Below, in pieces: positions 52,860 through 63,258 of a DNA stretch of 64,000 bases. A program made the position numbers and the translations under genes. The notes beneath the pieces are model-generated. The model worked only from the letters and a program-made list of their open reading frames with translations. It ran no database searches and was not told where the DNA came from. Every line of letters starts with the position of its first letter. Within the stretch, counting starts at the first letter, position 1. The DNA comes from Halomonas sp. 7T (lineage in GTDB: Bacteria; Pseudomonadota; Gammaproteobacteria; Pseudomonadales; Halomonadaceae), in the NCBI RefSeq assembly GCF_025643255.1, contig NZ_CP087112.1, positions 1,612,001 to 1,676,000 of the forward strand. Direction: 5' to 3'.

Positions 52860-53013
52860 CGTTATGGCTCTCACTTTAGGCCAGCATTACAGGCCAAATA
52901 AGGCATTTATGAGGGCTTTTATACCTTATAAACGCTGCCACTGTCAGCGATTTCACTGCACAAAAACCATTTTTCCATCATGGCGAGCATCATCAACTCA
53001 TTTTAAACGCTGG

Positions 53014-53478
53014 TTAAAGATCTTCAAACTCCTGCATGCTGGTCACTAACTTGCGTGCTTCAGCATTATGCCCTGCTGCTAATGCCTCAAAGAACTCTTC
53101 TTCAGGCTCTATTTTAGAGCGTGAAGCGCGATGTTCATAAAGAGCTTGCAAATTACGATGGGACTCGACTGCAGTTACCATTATTTCATCCACCGAACCT
53201 GCTATCGAGCGTTCAGCCAGTGCTTCTAATAAAGGAGGTTGGGGAAAGTCGCCGGATTCATCAAACCATAGCTCTAACACTTCACGCTGATCATTACCAT
53301 CGTGGAAAAGCGCTTCCAACCCGGTCTTCATTTTTAACTCGCTAGAAGCGAGGTAGGATAGCGCCATCGCGAGACGTTGATTCTCCGTCTGTTCAGCAGC
53401 CTCTGTGTACTGGCGCGCCATTCGCGCATGGTAGCCTGCCGCCCACTCGATGAGATCCTTGACTTGGTTATAGCGCAT
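53014..53478 (-). CDS. Hypothetical helical protein, ferritin-like features
   Basis: 154 residues, all-helical and acidic, with Glu/His positions scattered in helices (IEWAAGYHARMARQYTEAAEQ, SELKMKTGLEALFHDGND, ESHRNLQALYEHRAS) reminiscent of ferritin-like or rubrerythrin-like bundles. I cannot confirm metal ligands, so the function is unknown. AGGAGATATGG precedes the ATG. It lies alone downstream of the topA block. Confidence 0.7.
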   Translation of the reverse strand: MRYNQVKDLIEWAAGYHARMARQYTEAAEQTENQRLAMALSYLASSELKMKTGLEALFHDGNDQREVLELWFDESGDFPQPPLLEALAERSIAGSVDEIMVTAVESHRNLQALYEHRASRSKIEPEEEFFEALAAGHNAEARKLVTSMQEFEDL

Positions 53479-53588
53479 CCATATCTCCTCTTTTGTTGTT
53501 TAAACAACCTGGGGGCAAATCGGCGCATTTCAACTGCTAGTGAATAGCGCCGATTCAGTCGACCCCATGCCAGCGACGAGCGGATCGC

Positions 53589-54050
53589 CTACCACTCCTC
53601 GCTCGTCTCACGCAGCGAAGCGATCTCTTGTTTGGCGGCTGTTAGGTTCTCCAACAGCTGCTCCGCCAGCGAACGCTGGCTGCCAACGGCAATCATGGCA
53701 GGGTTGTGCACGGTACGGCGCGCAGCCCCTTCGTCGCTGTGCAGCCTATCAAGCTGCCCAACCAGCCAATGAAGCCAGTGTTCGGGCTGATGCATGGCGT
53801 CACGCAGGCGCTGAAGCTCGGCCACATCGAGGCCATCGCTGGCAAGCAGCGCGCGCCACTCGTGGTTCGTTAGCCGTGCGTGCTCGGTCACCTCTTTGAG
53901 CAGTGACCCCAGCGCCAGCTCGAACAGCGCTAGCGCGCTCTCTTCGATGGCCATTTGGCGGGCTGGGCTGTGCTCGTCATCGCCTACTGGCAAGCCCACC
54001 AGCAGCTCGGCTTGATACAGCAGTTGATTGGTACGGGAACGGGGGCTCAC
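53589..54050 (-). CDS. DUF6586-like protein downstream of topA
   Basis: 153 residues, helical, no signal peptide. Segments [14 protein letters not shown] and [22 protein letters not shown] match the family found next to topA in Pseudomonas (DUF6586). GTG start overlaps the topA stop by 4 bases, so the two genes are translationally coupled. Function unknown; the linkage to topA is the only clue. Confidence 0.82.
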   Translation of the reverse strand: MSPRSRTNQLLYQAELLVGLPVGDDEHSPARQMAIEESALALFELALGSLLKEVTEHARLTNHEWRALLASDGLDVAELQRLRDAMHQPEHWLHWLVGQLDRLHSDEGAARRTVHNPAMIAVGSQRSLAEQLLENLTAAKQEIASLRETSEEW

Positions 54051-56674
54051 TTACGCTTATCCTCCACATGCCATTTGCCGGCTTCATAGGTTGCTTTCCA
54101 ACCGGTCGCCTTACCCTCTTCGTCGGTCATGACAAACTGCTCTTTATTCTTACGCGAGAAACGAATTTGTGCTGGGCGTCCGTCCGGATCTTCACTCGGC
54201 GCTTTCAAAATAAAGTGATACTTCTCTGGCAGTTCGTCGGCATGGGCCTTCAGCTCTTTGACCAGAGGGGGCCGCGTCTCGCGGTTTTTTGGGAACTTAC
54301 TGGCAGCCAAGAACAAGCCGCTAGCACCATCGCGCAGTACGTAATGATCATCCACCTTTTGACACGCCAGTTCCGGCATAGGAATAGGGTCCATCTTAGG
54401 CGGCGCCACCTCACCACTTTTCAACAGCTTACGGGTATTTTTACACTCACTATTGGTACAGCCAAAATATTTACCAAAACGACCAGACTTAAGCTGCATT
54501 TCAGAGCCGCACTTATCACATTCAATGACGGGCCCATCGTAACCTTTGATTTTGAACTTACCCGCTTCGATGTCATACCCATCACAATCGGGGCTGTTAC
54601 CACAAATATGCAGCTTACGCGTTTCATCAATCAGGTAGCTGTCCATGGCCGTACCGCACTTCGCGCAGCGATGTTTGGCACGCAAAGCATTCGTTTCTGC
54701 TTCCTCACCGGCATCTTCAGCCACGGCTTCTTCACCTGGAATCAGGTCAATCGTCGTTTTACAGCGCTCTTTAGGTGGCAAGTTATAGCCACTGCAACCG
54801 AGGAACACGCCTGTTGATGCAGTACGAATCTGCATTTTACGGCCACAGCTCGGGCAGTCGATATCGGTCGGTACCGGCTGGTTGGGACGCATACCGTCTT
54901 CACTTTCAGCCTTGCTCAACTCTCCGCGGAACTCTTCATAAAAGGCATCTAGCAGCGCTTGCCAGTTACGCTCCCCTTCAGCCACTTCATCTAGGCTATC
55001 TTCCATGCGCGCCGTGAAGGAGTAGTCCATAAGGTCAGGGAAAGACTCTTTTAAGCGCTCGGTCACGATATCGCCCAGCTTTTCAGCATAAAAACGACGG
55101 CTTTCCAGCTTTACATAACCACGATCCTGAATCGTCGAAATAATAGACGCATAGGTAGATGGTCGGCCAATCCCCTGTTTCTCCAACTCTTTTACCAAAC
55201 TTGCTTCCGTATAACGCGGAGCAGGCTTAGTAAAATGCTGCTGGGGATCAAGCGATTCAAGACCCATCGGCGTCCCTTTGGGTAAGTCTGGCAGGCTTTG
55301 ATCTTCATTTTTACCGCTTGGCCTCATGACCCGGGTATAGCCGTCAAACTTAAGGACTCGCCCTTTGGCGCGCAGGTCGTAACCGTCGACTTCCACACTC
55401 AACGTACTGGAAAGGTATTCGGCAGGTGTCATTTGACACGCCACGAATTGCCGCCAAATAAGCTCGTAAAGGCGTTCTGCGTCTCGCTCCATACCGGAGA
55501 GATCCGTTGCCTTGCGCTCAACGCTAGAGGGACGGATCGCCTCGTGGGCTTCCTGGGCACTCTCTTTGCTGCTGTAGCGGTTAGGCGCCTCGGGCAAATA
55601 ACGCGCTCCGTACTCCTCACCAATAAACGAACGCACGCTCTCCACTGCATCTTTCGACAGATTCGTAGAGTCAGTACGCATATAGGTTATGTAGCCTGCC
55701 TCATAGAGACGTTGGGCCATGGTCATGGTCTTTTTAACCGAAAACCCTAACCGGCCGCTGGCTGCTTGCTGAAGCGTTGAGGTAATGAACGGTGCCGTGG
55801 GCTTCGAGCTGGTCGGCTTATCTTCCCGAGAGGTAATGGACAGCTTGGCTTTGCGCAGCTGGGCAATGCGATCCATTGTCTCTTTTTCGGAGGTGGGCCG
55901 GAACGGTTTGCCATCCTGACGAGCCAGCGCAAAACGAACCAACTCACCCTCAGGGGAAACGAGATCCGCGTGGACATCCCAAAACTCTTCGGGAATAAAT
56001 GCACGAATCTCTCGCTCGCGCTCGACAATGAGACGCACCGCCACCGACTGTACACGACCGGCTGAAAGACCACGGGCAATTTTGGCCCACAGCAGCGGCG
56101 AGAGCATAAAACCTACCACACGGTCGAGAAAGCGGCGCGCCTGCTGGGCTTCGACACGTGGAATATTGAGCATCCCAGGCGCCTTAAAGGCATCTTGGAT
56201 AGCGTTCTTGGTAATTTCGTTAAACACCACGCGCTTGTAGCGGCTGTCATCGCCGCCAATCGTCTCACGAAGGTGCCACGCAATCGCCTCCCCTTCGCGA
56301 TCCAAATCCGTTGCGAGATACACGGCATCGGCTTTCTCAGCGAGCTTTTTAAGCTCAGCAACTACCTTTTCTTTGCCGGGAAGCACTTCATAGTGAGCCT
56401 CCCAACCGTTATCAGGGTCAATGCCCATGCGCCGGATCAACTGGTCGTGGGCCTTGCGCTTCTTATACTCAGCCTTCTCCTCCACGGACATCTTACGTGT
56501 TGCCGCGGCCTGGCGAGCGCGCTCCTTCGGGTCGGAGGCTGCCTTACCTGAGCCGCTGGTCGGTAGATCACGTATGTGACCCACGCTCGACTTGACGATG
56601 AAATCGTTGCCGAGGTACTTATTTATCGTCTTCGCTTTCGCTGGCGATTCGACGATGACCAGTGACTTGCCCAT
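54047..56674 (-). CDS. topA: DNA topoisomerase I
   Basis: 875 residues. Relaxes negative supercoils through a Tyr-DNA intermediate. The toprim domain is [19 protein letters not shown] at the N-terminus, and the active-site Tyr is in [13 protein letters not shown] (about 330). Three C-terminal zinc-finger repeats have [16 protein letters not shown] and CDKCGSEM. The C-terminus ([18 protein letters not shown]) is full-length. Downstream coupled to the DUF6586-like gene. Confidence 0.98.
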   Translation of the reverse strand: MGKSLVIVESPAKAKTINKYLGNDFIVKSSVGHIRDLPTSGSGKAASDPKERARQAAATRKMSVEEKAEYKKRKAHDQLIRRMGIDPDNGWEAHYEVLPGKEKVVAELKKLAEKADAVYLATDLDREGEAIAWHLRETIGGDDSRYKRVVFNEITKNAIQDAFKAPGMLNIPRVEAQQARRFLDRVVGFMLSPLLWAKIARGLSAGRVQSVAVRLIVEREREIRAFIPEEFWDVHADLVSPEGELVRFALARQDGKPFRPTSEKETMDRIAQLRKAKLSITSREDKPTSSKPTAPFITSTLQQAASGRLGFSVKKTMTMAQRLYEAGYITYMRTDSTNLSKDAVESVRSFIGEEYGARYLPEAPNRYSSKESAQEAHEAIRPSSVERKATDLSGMERDAERLYELIWRQFVACQMTPAEYLSSTLSVEVDGYDLRAKGRVLKFDGYTRVMRPSGKNEDQSLPDLPKGTPMGLESLDPQQHFTKPAPRYTEASLVKELEKQGIGRPSTYASIISTIQDRGYVKLESRRFYAEKLGDIVTERLKESFPDLMDYSFTARMEDSLDEVAEGERNWQALLDAFYEEFRGELSKAESEDGMRPNQPVPTDIDCPSCGRKMQIRTASTGVFLGCSGYNLPPKERCKTTIDLIPGEEAVAEDAGEEAETNALRAKHRCAKCGTAMDSYLIDETRKLHICGNSPDCDGYDIEAGKFKIKGYDGPVIECDKCGSEMQLKSGRFGKYFGCTNSECKNTRKLLKSGEVAPPKMDPIPMPELACQKVDDHYVLRDGASGLFLAASKFPKNRETRPPLVKELKAHADELPEKYHFILKAPSEDPDGRPAQIRFSRKNKEQFVMTDEEGKATGWKATYEAGKWHVEDKRK

Positions 56675-56983
56675 AGTGCTCCATTTTCCTATTGCTTAGG
56701 CTATCCAGCCCATGCTCTGAATACGGCGCCGCATCAATTAACATTAGCGACTGCGTGAAAAATGCGCCTACCCTACCCCAGCACTTCTCTAAGCGCTAGT
56801 GGCAACCCAGGCGTAGGACACCACACTGAACGTGACGAGGGCGATGCTGTTGCCCATAAATTTTTTACCACAAAGTAGCTAGACACTAGACTGCCACTAC
56901 GTAGACGGCAACCCAAATAGATACAAACAAACAAAACGCCCCTGCTTATGAGCAGGGGCGCAAGGCGTGATCAGGCCCTTTTT
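56675..56983. other. 309-base gap between topA and the DUF3141 gene
   Basis: Contains the DUF3141 terminator at its left end and presumably the topA promoter. I see no gene, RNA or repeat in the rest. Confidence 0.5.
56922..56960 (-). terminator. Terminator after the DUF3141 gene
   Basis: Perfect 10-bp GC-rich stem (56937-56946 with 56951-56960), TATG-type loop, then TTTTGTTTGTTTGT on the minus strand. Confidence 0.9.
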
Positions 56984-59542
56984 TTAACGCTTACGGGGTG
57001 TTTTACGTCGCGAGACTGAGGCGAGCTTTGGCTTTTCTCCCTCGCTGGTCTTTTCTGGCGGCGTTGCCTCCTGCTTATTGTCAGCTAAAGAAGGCGCATC
57101 GTCGGCTGCCGGCGTTACAGTGGCGTGCTCCTCGCTGGTTTTAACAGCGGATTCAGAGACATCTTCATCGCTATTGCTAGCCACTTTCAGCTCTTCTTTT
57201 TGAGCAGGCTTCTCAGGCACCTGCGCTGCTGATGCTTTTTTAACAGGCGTTGGAGTAGCCGACTGTTTAGTCGCAGCAGGTTTGGGCTTTGCTGGACGCG
57301 CTTTATCAAACAGGGCTTTTACCTGATCGAAGCGCTCAGCGGCATGCTCTGACAATTCGCCACTAGCTGCAAACACGTGCTCTAAGTGCTCAATTTGACT
57401 ATCGATTTCCTCATTATTCTGACCCTTAAGAAGGTCAGGCAACGTATTAAGCGCCTGCTCCCGATCCATTTTGAGGATAAAGAACTGCTCACGCACCAAG
57501 CGTTTGAAATCGCAAAGAGAAGTGGTCGGCTCAAGCTCGGCGCGAGAAGCGCGTAGCCGTTTAAAGTTACGCTCATCCGTGGCTGGCGCGCCGCCTAGCA
57601 CATAAATAATTGAGCGCATTGAAGCCTCATGGGCACCGCCATGAGAGAACTTTTCACGCAGCTCGTTTTTGCGGTTCTCAAGAAAGCGGCGATGTTCAGG
57701 CTCTGCGCCGGGACGACGGCGATGCACATGCGCATCGCCATGCAAGCCAACCGCCGCTTGCAGCAAAGGCTGACCATAAATGTCCATGAATAGGCGTTCA
57801 GTCGAGCTGTCACGCAGATCGCGCCAGGCATTGAGCCCCGCTGTAATTTGGTCAGAGGCCATCGTCTCCAGGGCTTTAAAGAGGTTATCCTGACCGATCT
57901 CTTGACGATGGCGGCGTACGGTTTCTGCCATAACCGGCAACGGCACGGTTAATGGATTGCGATCAGAAAGCAGTTTGTAACCTAGACGAATCGGATGCAT
58001 GCGACGAGTCCAGCGCGCCGCTTCCGGTGTCATTACCGCACGTAACCAAGGCTGCACAAAGAGACGGTAAAAACCTAGATTTATCTCGGAAATGCGGGCA
58101 ACGGTTGCGAAACGCCGATCATCCTCTGGCTTATGCATCACGTCACGATCTAGCTCTTCAAAGTTACGCGAAGTGAACTCTAGTAGATAATCCCGCTCGA
58201 TCAGCTCAGCGTCATCGCGCTCACTGGCATGAGACACCGTCGTTTCGTAAAGCCCTGGCGGCATTACATCGATGTAATCCATGTTCGCCGTAAACTCTGA
58301 GTGCTCCTTACGAGAGACACTGCCAGAAACGAAGATTCCAAGGTGCCCAGTTGTATCATGAAGGCAGTACACAATGGTCTGTTCGTTAGCGATGATATCG
58401 TCTTCACCTTCGTATAGATCACGAATCCAGCCAAGCGCTTGAGGAGGCGGCGTAATGTCATCGCCGCGTGAACAAAACACGACGACCGGAGAGCGTACGT
58501 TGCGCAAATCAATACGACGCCCATCACGAGTGACGAGTTGCGCTGTGGATAGGCGATTTCCAACGAAGAGGTTATCCACGATGTACTGAATTTCTTCGCC
58601 ACCCAAAACCACGTGGCCGCCCCACCAGCGTTCAAACTCCAGATACCGCTCTTTTTCGGTATCGATATTGGAATAGAGGTGGAACTGTTTTTTCCAATAC
58701 GTATTGGCCGGGTTGAGCCGCTCAAAATTTTGCACCAACCAAGCGCCATCAAAGAGGCCGTTACCTAAATCACTGGTTAACGCCGTAATCCAGCTTCCCC
58801 CTGTCATGCCGCCGGTATAACGCATAGGCGCCTTACCATGCTCGCCCGCCCAGTACGAAAGCGGCGCGCCGGCTATTAAAATGGGGCCAAAGACGTCGGG
58901 CTCTAACGCAGCGGCCATCATAATCTGCCATCCCGCCTGACAATTGCCTACCACCATCGGCTTTTCAACCGTATCAGGGTGCAACGCAATAACGTGACGC
59001 AGGAAGGCAACTTCTGCTTCGACCACGTCTTCAACGGTTTGCCCAGGCTCAGGGAAAGGTAAAAACCCAATAAAATAACAGGGATGGCCAGCCTTTAAGG
59101 CGACCCCAAGCTCACTATCCGGCTTGAAGCCACCGATGCCAGGGCCATGCCCAGCGCGTGGGTCAACCACAACAAAAGGCCGCTTCTGGGGGTCAATTTG
59201 TGTATTGGCAGGGGGAAGAACACGCAAAAGTTCGTAGTTCGTTGGCTGGGGCAGCGTACGCCCATCGAGCAATACCTCGGTATCAAAACCAAGCACATTG
59301 GGCTTGGTCTGTTCCATATGTTCCAGGTATTGATTGCCGCGTTCGCGCATCGTATCCCAATAGAGAATGTTGCGCTCAACACTGTCGCGCCAGTACGACA
59401 TGGCGGCACGCCCAAACCCAAAAGGATCAATGACGCTAGCAAGGGCTTCCCCGCCGGGTAGCGCTGTTAAATCATTCGTTGCTCCTAGCCAAGCGTTACT
59501 GAGCTGCTGACCAGGTAATAAAGGATTAGCGAGAAAGTTCAT
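56984..59542 (-). CDS. DUF3141 alpha/beta-hydrolase-like protein, PHA-synthase-related
   Basis: About 852 residues from ATG 59542 (GGGAGG upstream; the frame is open to 59602). The middle holds an alpha/beta-hydrolase domain with a lipase-box-like VVGNCQAGW (Cys nucleophile near residue 201), like the G-x-C-x-G of polyhydroxyalkanoate synthases. A candidate Asp is in VVFCSRGDDITPPPQ and a His in LHDTTGHLGIF. The N-terminal part (AMSYWRDSVERNILYWD) resembles the PhaC N-terminal region. The last ~110 residues are Lys/Ala/Glu-rich and unstructured, ending KTPRKR. DUF3141 proteins are of unproven function. Confidence 0.85.
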   Translation of the reverse strand: MNFLANPLLPGQQLSNAWLGATNDLTALPGGEALASVIDPFGFGRAAMSYWRDSVERNILYWDTMRERGNQYLEHMEQTKPNVLGFDTEVLLDGRTLPQPTNYELLRVLPPANTQIDPQKRPFVVVDPRAGHGPGIGGFKPDSELGVALKAGHPCYFIGFLPFPEPGQTVEDVVEAEVAFLRHVIALHPDTVEKPMVVGNCQAGWQIMMAAALEPDVFGPILIAGAPLSYWAGEHGKAPMRYTGGMTGGSWITALTSDLGNGLFDGAWLVQNFERLNPANTYWKKQFHLYSNIDTEKERYLEFERWWGGHVVLGGEEIQYIVDNLFVGNRLSTAQLVTRDGRRIDLRNVRSPVVVFCSRGDDITPPPQALGWIRDLYEGEDDIIANEQTIVYCLHDTTGHLGIFVSGSVSRKEHSEFTANMDYIDVMPPGLYETTVSHASERDDAELIERDYLLEFTSRNFEELDRDVMHKPEDDRRFATVARISEINLGFYRLFVQPWLRAVMTPEAARWTRRMHPIRLGYKLLSDRNPLTVPLPVMAETVRRHRQEIGQDNLFKALETMASDQITAGLNAWRDLRDSSTERLFMDIYGQPLLQAAVGLHGDAHVHRRRPGAEPEHRRFLENRKNELREKFSHGGAHEASMRSIIYVLGGAPATDERNFKRLRASRAELEPTTSLCDFKRLVREQFFILKMDREQALNTLPDLLKGQNNEEIDSQIEHLEHVFAASGELSEHAAERFDQVKALFDKARPAKPKPAATKQSATPTPVKKASAAQVPEKPAQKEELKVASNSDEDVSESAVKTSEEHATVTPAADDAPSLADNKQEATPPEKTSEGEKPKLASVSRRKTPRKR

Positions 59543-59906
59543 GGATCCTCCCATTGGATTGATGCGGGGCATCAATCCCGAAGCAATGATGCTGCAATGC
59601 AATATAGTTTAGGCTACTCTTCGCTTGACGTCGATGCCTCCCTTCATCTATTCACACGACAATCTAGTCACTCAACAAAGCGCTAAAGACGGCTGACTGC
59701 TTCAGTGGTAGCATCACCTAATTAGCACAGTGTTTAGAAAGCCCAGTTTCATTAAAAAATGCTTTCATAAGCGCTTTCTACTGCACTCTTTATAGCTGCC
59801 ACGCATAGCTAAGCACACGGTAGCGACTGCACAATAATAGAGTTACTGAGCAACTTATTGTCACAGCGTCCATGACCGCTGGAGGGTGTTACCGAGAGGT
59901 TGTTTT
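59543..59906. other. 364-base divergent region
   Basis: Between the DUF3141 and LysR genes. Apart from the palindrome beside the DUF3141 start, I see no gene or RNA; the sequence is AT-richer than the genes and probably carries both promoters. The LysR product may bind here. Confidence 0.45.
59556..59578 (-). promoter_or_regulatory. Palindrome/hairpin next to the DUF3141 ribosome binding site
   Basis: Perfect 10-bp inverted repeat (59556-59565 with 59569-59578) with a 3-base spacer, ending 13 bases before the ATG and 5 bases before the GGGAGG. It could be an operator or an RNA hairpin that affects ribosome access. Confidence 0.45.
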
Positions 59907-60893
59907 ATGTCGTCCCCTACGCTGCTAAACCGCCTGACCTTTCGTCAACTCCAAGTATTTCAGGAAGTGCATCGCCAGCGCTCTTATTCCCGTGCGGCTG
60001 AGCAGCTCGGCCTTACCCAACCCGCCGTTAGCGCCCAGATTCGTCAGCTTGAGCAGGCAGTCGGTCAGCCGCTGTTTAAATACGCGGGTAAAACATTACA
60101 CGTACTGCCCGCAGCAGACACGTTGGCACTTTCCACGCGGGAAATCATTGGTCAGCTGTCACGACTGCAGATGAACCTCTCAGACATCAACGGCAAAATT
60201 AGCGGCGAACTTAACATCACGGCGGTTTCGTCAGCCCAATATGTTGTCCCGTTTTTGCTTGCTCGCTTTCGAGCACGCTACCCTGATGTGCGAATCCGGT
60301 TGAAGGTATGTAATCGCAGCCAAGCACTTGAGAGGCTTGCGCAGCAGAAAGATGACGTGGTGATTATGGCGATGGTGCCTGATGACGACGATTTAGTAGT
60401 TATGCCTCTTTTAGATAATGAACTGATCGCTGTGGTATGGCCCGATCACCCGCTACTTCACTCCTCGGCACCCTCTCTCGCGGACTTTGCCCGCCACTAC
60501 GTTTTAATGCGCGAGCCGGGATCGGGCGTACGCAATGCATTTGAACAGCTGGCAGCTGATCAAGAAGTAGGGCTACCCCATCGGATAGAGCTAGGAAGCA
60601 ATGAAGCGATTAAACAAGGCGTCATGGCCCACTTGGGCATTGCCGTACTCCCTCGCTTAGCCGTTCAGCTTGAGCTGGAGCAGGGCTTACTCGCATCGTT
60701 GGCACTGCCCAGCTTTCCTATCCGTCGCTCTTGGTGCGCCGTTCACCGCCGCGACCACTTCCCGACGCCCGTTGCCGAGCTCTTTTTACGTTTTACTCGA
60801 GAACATCTCGATGAGTATCGGCGCTACTTTCAAACGCCTTCAAGCCCGCTGCCTAGTCACGGTGTTTCATGCTTGCCTATGCTGCCTGTATAG
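59907..60893 (+). CDS. LysR-type regulator divergent from the DUF3141 gene
   Basis: 328 residues from ATG 59907 (GAGAGG 7 bases upstream). N-terminal helix-turn-helix (LQVFQEVHRQRSYSRAAEQLG, LTQPAVSAQIRQLEQAVGQPLF) and a CbbR/CysB-like effector domain (about 95-300) with GELNITAVSSAQYVVP. It resembles CbbR-like LysR proteins, but target genes are unknown. Being divergent from the DUF3141 gene makes that a candidate target. Confidence 0.88.
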   Translation: MSSPTLLNRLTFRQLQVFQEVHRQRSYSRAAEQLGLTQPAVSAQIRQLEQAVGQPLFKYAGKTLHVLPAADTLALSTREIIGQLSRLQMNLSDINGKISGELNITAVSSAQYVVPFLLARFRARYPDVRIRLKVCNRSQALERLAQQKDDVVIMAMVPDDDDLVVMPLLDNELIAVVWPDHPLLHSSAPSLADFARHYVLMREPGSGVRNAFEQLAADQEVGLPHRIELGSNEAIKQGVMAHLGIAVLPRLAVQLELEQGLLASLALPSFPIRRSWCAVHRRDHFPTPVAELFLRFTREHLDEYRRYFQTPSSPLPSHGVSCLPMLPV

Positions 60894-61044
60894 GCAGCGT
60901 CTAGCACGTGCCAAGAGTGTCTTGTTCTCTACGAGATATGTTACATTACCCTACTACCTACGTATGATTTAGCGTACCCAGGGCTGGGTTAGTGCTAACG
61001 CAAGCGTGATGCTGCCCTGCCGCACAGTAGAGAGGCTCTTTTCT

Positions 61045-62097
61045 ATGAGCAATAACCCCTCACAGCGCGTGCCAAGCGGTGAAAAATTCCGCAATGAGCA
61101 CGGCATGTCGGTCATCAAGGATGGCATGAAGCAGCGCAAAGCGCAGGTGGATGCCCCGTCTCTTGAGCGTAAGCCTAAGTGGTTACGCGCTCAGATCCCT
61201 GGTGGCGAGCGTTTTGAAGCCGTTAAGAAAAATGTTGCTACGCATCGTCTCAGCACCGTATGTGCCGAATCCCATTGCCCCAATATGGGTGAGTGCTGGA
61301 GCAACGGCACCGCTACCATTATGTTGATGGGTTCAGTATGTACCCGCGCGTGCCGCTTTTGTGCGGTTGACACGGGCAACCCGAAAGGCTGGCTGGACAC
61401 AGAAGAACCGGAAAATACCGCTAAGTCCGTTGAGTTGATGGGGCTTCGCTATATCGTCCTCACTTCCGTCGATCGCGATGATTTAGACGACGGTGGCGCG
61501 ACGCATTATGCCAACTGCATTCGGGCTATTAAGGCACGCACGCCCGAGGTAGTAGTAGAAGCACTAACGCCCGACTTTGATGGGCAAAAAGATGCCATTG
61601 AACGGGTAGTCGATTCTGGACTTGAGGTATTTGCGCAGAATGTTGAAACGGTTGAGCGCCTAACCCAAAAAGTACGTGACCCTCGCGCGGGCTATCGCAA
61701 AACGTTGGATGTTCTGGCTCATGCCAAGCAGCATCGTCCCGATATCATTACCAAAACCAGCTTGATGCTTGGCTTAGGCGAGACTGACGAAGAGATATTA
61801 CAAACCTTCGATGACTTGCGTGAGATTGGCGTCGATATCGTAACACTCGGCCAATATTTGCGCCCTACCAAAAACCACTTGGCCGTAGAGCGCTGGGTAA
61901 CCCCAGAAGAGTTTGATCGCTACCGTGAACTTGGCCTAGAAAAGGGCTTCATGGAAGTTCCTTCTGGGCCTTTGGTGCGTTCTAGCTATCGCGCTGACCG
62001 CGTATTTGAGAAAAACAACCTTGGCCTAGCCTCACCTGCCGCTGTGCCAGGCCAAGAAACTAACACCAGTCGCATCCCCGCATTAAACGTAGGCTAA
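61045..62097 (+). CDS. lipA: Lipoyl synthase
   Basis: About 350 residues from ATG 61045 (AGAGAGG upstream; an earlier in-frame ATG at 61006 is less likely). Radical-SAM enzyme inserting two sulfurs into octanoyl groups. Auxiliary cluster Cys in [12 protein letters not shown]; radical-SAM CxxxCxxC in CTRACRFC. Convergent with lipB. Confidence 0.98.
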   Translation: MSNNPSQRVPSGEKFRNEHGMSVIKDGMKQRKAQVDAPSLERKPKWLRAQIPGGERFEAVKKNVATHRLSTVCAESHCPNMGECWSNGTATIMLMGSVCTRACRFCAVDTGNPKGWLDTEEPENTAKSVELMGLRYIVLTSVDRDDLDDGGATHYANCIRAIKARTPEVVVEALTPDFDGQKDAIERVVDSGLEVFAQNVETVERLTQKVRDPRAGYRKTLDVLAHAKQHRPDIITKTSLMLGLGETDEEILQTFDDLREIGVDIVTLGQYLRPTKNHLAVERWVTPEEFDRYRELGLEKGFMEVPSGPLVRSSYRADRVFEKNNLGLASPAAVPGQETNTSRIPALNVG

Positions 62098-62106
62098 TCA
62101 AGCCAA

Positions 62107-62149
62107 TGCCGCTGTAGAAAAGAGGTTATATCCTCTATTTACAGCGGCA
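62107..62149. terminator. Long hairpin between convergent lipA and lipB
   Basis: Imperfect stem (62107-62125 with 62131-62149) of about 18 pairs, with one mismatch, between the stops of lipA and lipB. No clear U-run, so it is a possible shared terminator or mRNA-protecting structure. Confidence 0.55.
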
Positions 62150-62186
62150 CCCCCTCTGCTGAAATCGGCATGTAACGGGGCTACCA

Positions 62187-62834
62187 TCATTCGATATTAA
62201 CAAGATCACGCTTTAGCTCTGCCGCCAACGCAAACGCTAACTGCTCCCCCACCTTTTGATTGTCAGGCTTGATAGCAACCAGATCTGCTAGGCGGGTTAC
62301 CGGCATGCCGGCATAGCCGCAGGGGTTGATACGTGCAAAAGGAGATAAATCTGCGTCTACGTTAAGCGCGACGCCGTGGTAACTCGCCCCGCGCCTAATG
62401 CGCAATCCTAGCGACGCGATCTTTGCCTCCCCTGCCGCAGTCTCTACATACACACCGGGAGCATCTGGCCGGGCACGCGCACTCACCCCATACTCGCTCA
62501 GTACGGCAATCACTGCGCTTTCAAGAGCGGTAACCAAATCACGGACACCAATCTTGTCCCGTCGAATATCTAACAGTGGATAGAGCACTACCTGACCAGG
62601 GCCGTGGTAAGTCACTTGGCCACCTCGGTCCGTCTGCACCACCGGTATGTCGCCCGTCATTAACAAGTGCTCAGGCTTCCCTGCCTGGCCCTGGGTAAAA
62701 ACGGAGTCGTGTTCAACAAGCCAAAACTGATCGGCCGTTGCTTCGCTGCGCGTGTCGGTGAGCGCACGCATCGATTCCCATACGGGCAAGTAAGCACTGC
62801 GGCCAAGGCGGTGCAGCTGGATGGGCGCTTTCAT
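62187..62834 (-). CDS. lipB: Octanoyl-[ACP]-protein octanoyltransferase
   Basis: 215 residues. Transfers octanoate from ACP to lipoate-dependent enzymes. Family motif [20 protein letters not shown] (about 70-89). The conserved active-site Lys is in [12 protein letters not shown] and the conserved Cys is in INPCGYAG. Starts 2 bases after the upstream ybeD-like stop. Confidence 0.97.
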   Translation of the reverse strand: MKAPIQLHRLGRSAYLPVWESMRALTDTRSEATADQFWLVEHDSVFTQGQAGKPEHLLMTGDIPVVQTDRGGQVTYHGPGQVVLYPLLDIRRDKIGVRDLVTALESAVIAVLSEYGVSARARPDAPGVYVETAAGEAKIASLGLRIRRGASYHGVALNVDADLSPFARINPCGYAGMPVTRLADLVAIKPDNQKVGEQLAFALAAELKRDLVNIE

Positions 62835-62836
62835 TG

Positions 62837-63148
62837 CTATACCACCATATGCACACGGCCAGTGGCTTTTAAATCATCAAATAACTGGCTAAGCTGCTGT
62901 TCGCCAGTTGCTTCGATCACTATGCGCACCGACTGAAAACGCCCGTTGCGGCTATCTACTACCTGGATGATACTTTCATCAAAACCGGGGGCATGCCTAT
63001 GTACGACTTGGCAGACACATGCGGCAAAGTCTTCAGCAGCATCGCCGACCACTTTTAACGAGTAATCACAAGGAAAGGTAATTTTCGGGGGCGAGCTAGC
63101 GGCTGGCTGCCGCAAATCACGAAGCCCTTTTTTCGCGTCCTGTTTCAT
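62837..63148 (-). CDS. ybeD: YbeD-family (DUF493) protein
   Basis: 103 residues with an ACT-like fold, matching YbeD ([22 protein letters not shown], then [21 protein letters not shown]). It lies between dacA and lipB, the standard dacA-ybeD-lipB order. Role unknown, possibly allosteric control of LipB. Confidence 0.92.
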   Translation of the reverse strand: MKQDAKKGLRDLRQPAASSPPKITFPCDYSLKVVGDAAEDFAACVCQVVHRHAPGFDESIIQVVDSRNGRFQSVRIVIEATGEQQLSQLFDDLKATGRVHMVV

Positions 63149-63258
63149 AATTTACCTTCAATTACCAAATAACAGAGCGGGCACCTACACGGAGTTCATC
63201 ACACCCGCTCTCCAGCTCTCTAACGTTTGTGCCGTTTACCAGTTGAAATCAAACAGTA

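Noticed and set aside
53903..54817. A 304-codon plus-strand frame across the end of topA
   Set aside because: Antisense to the conserved zinc-finger part of topA; the translation has no family features.
60881..60898. Terminator at the end of the LysR gene
   Set aside because: A 7-bp stem is present but it overlaps the stop codon and has no following U-run.
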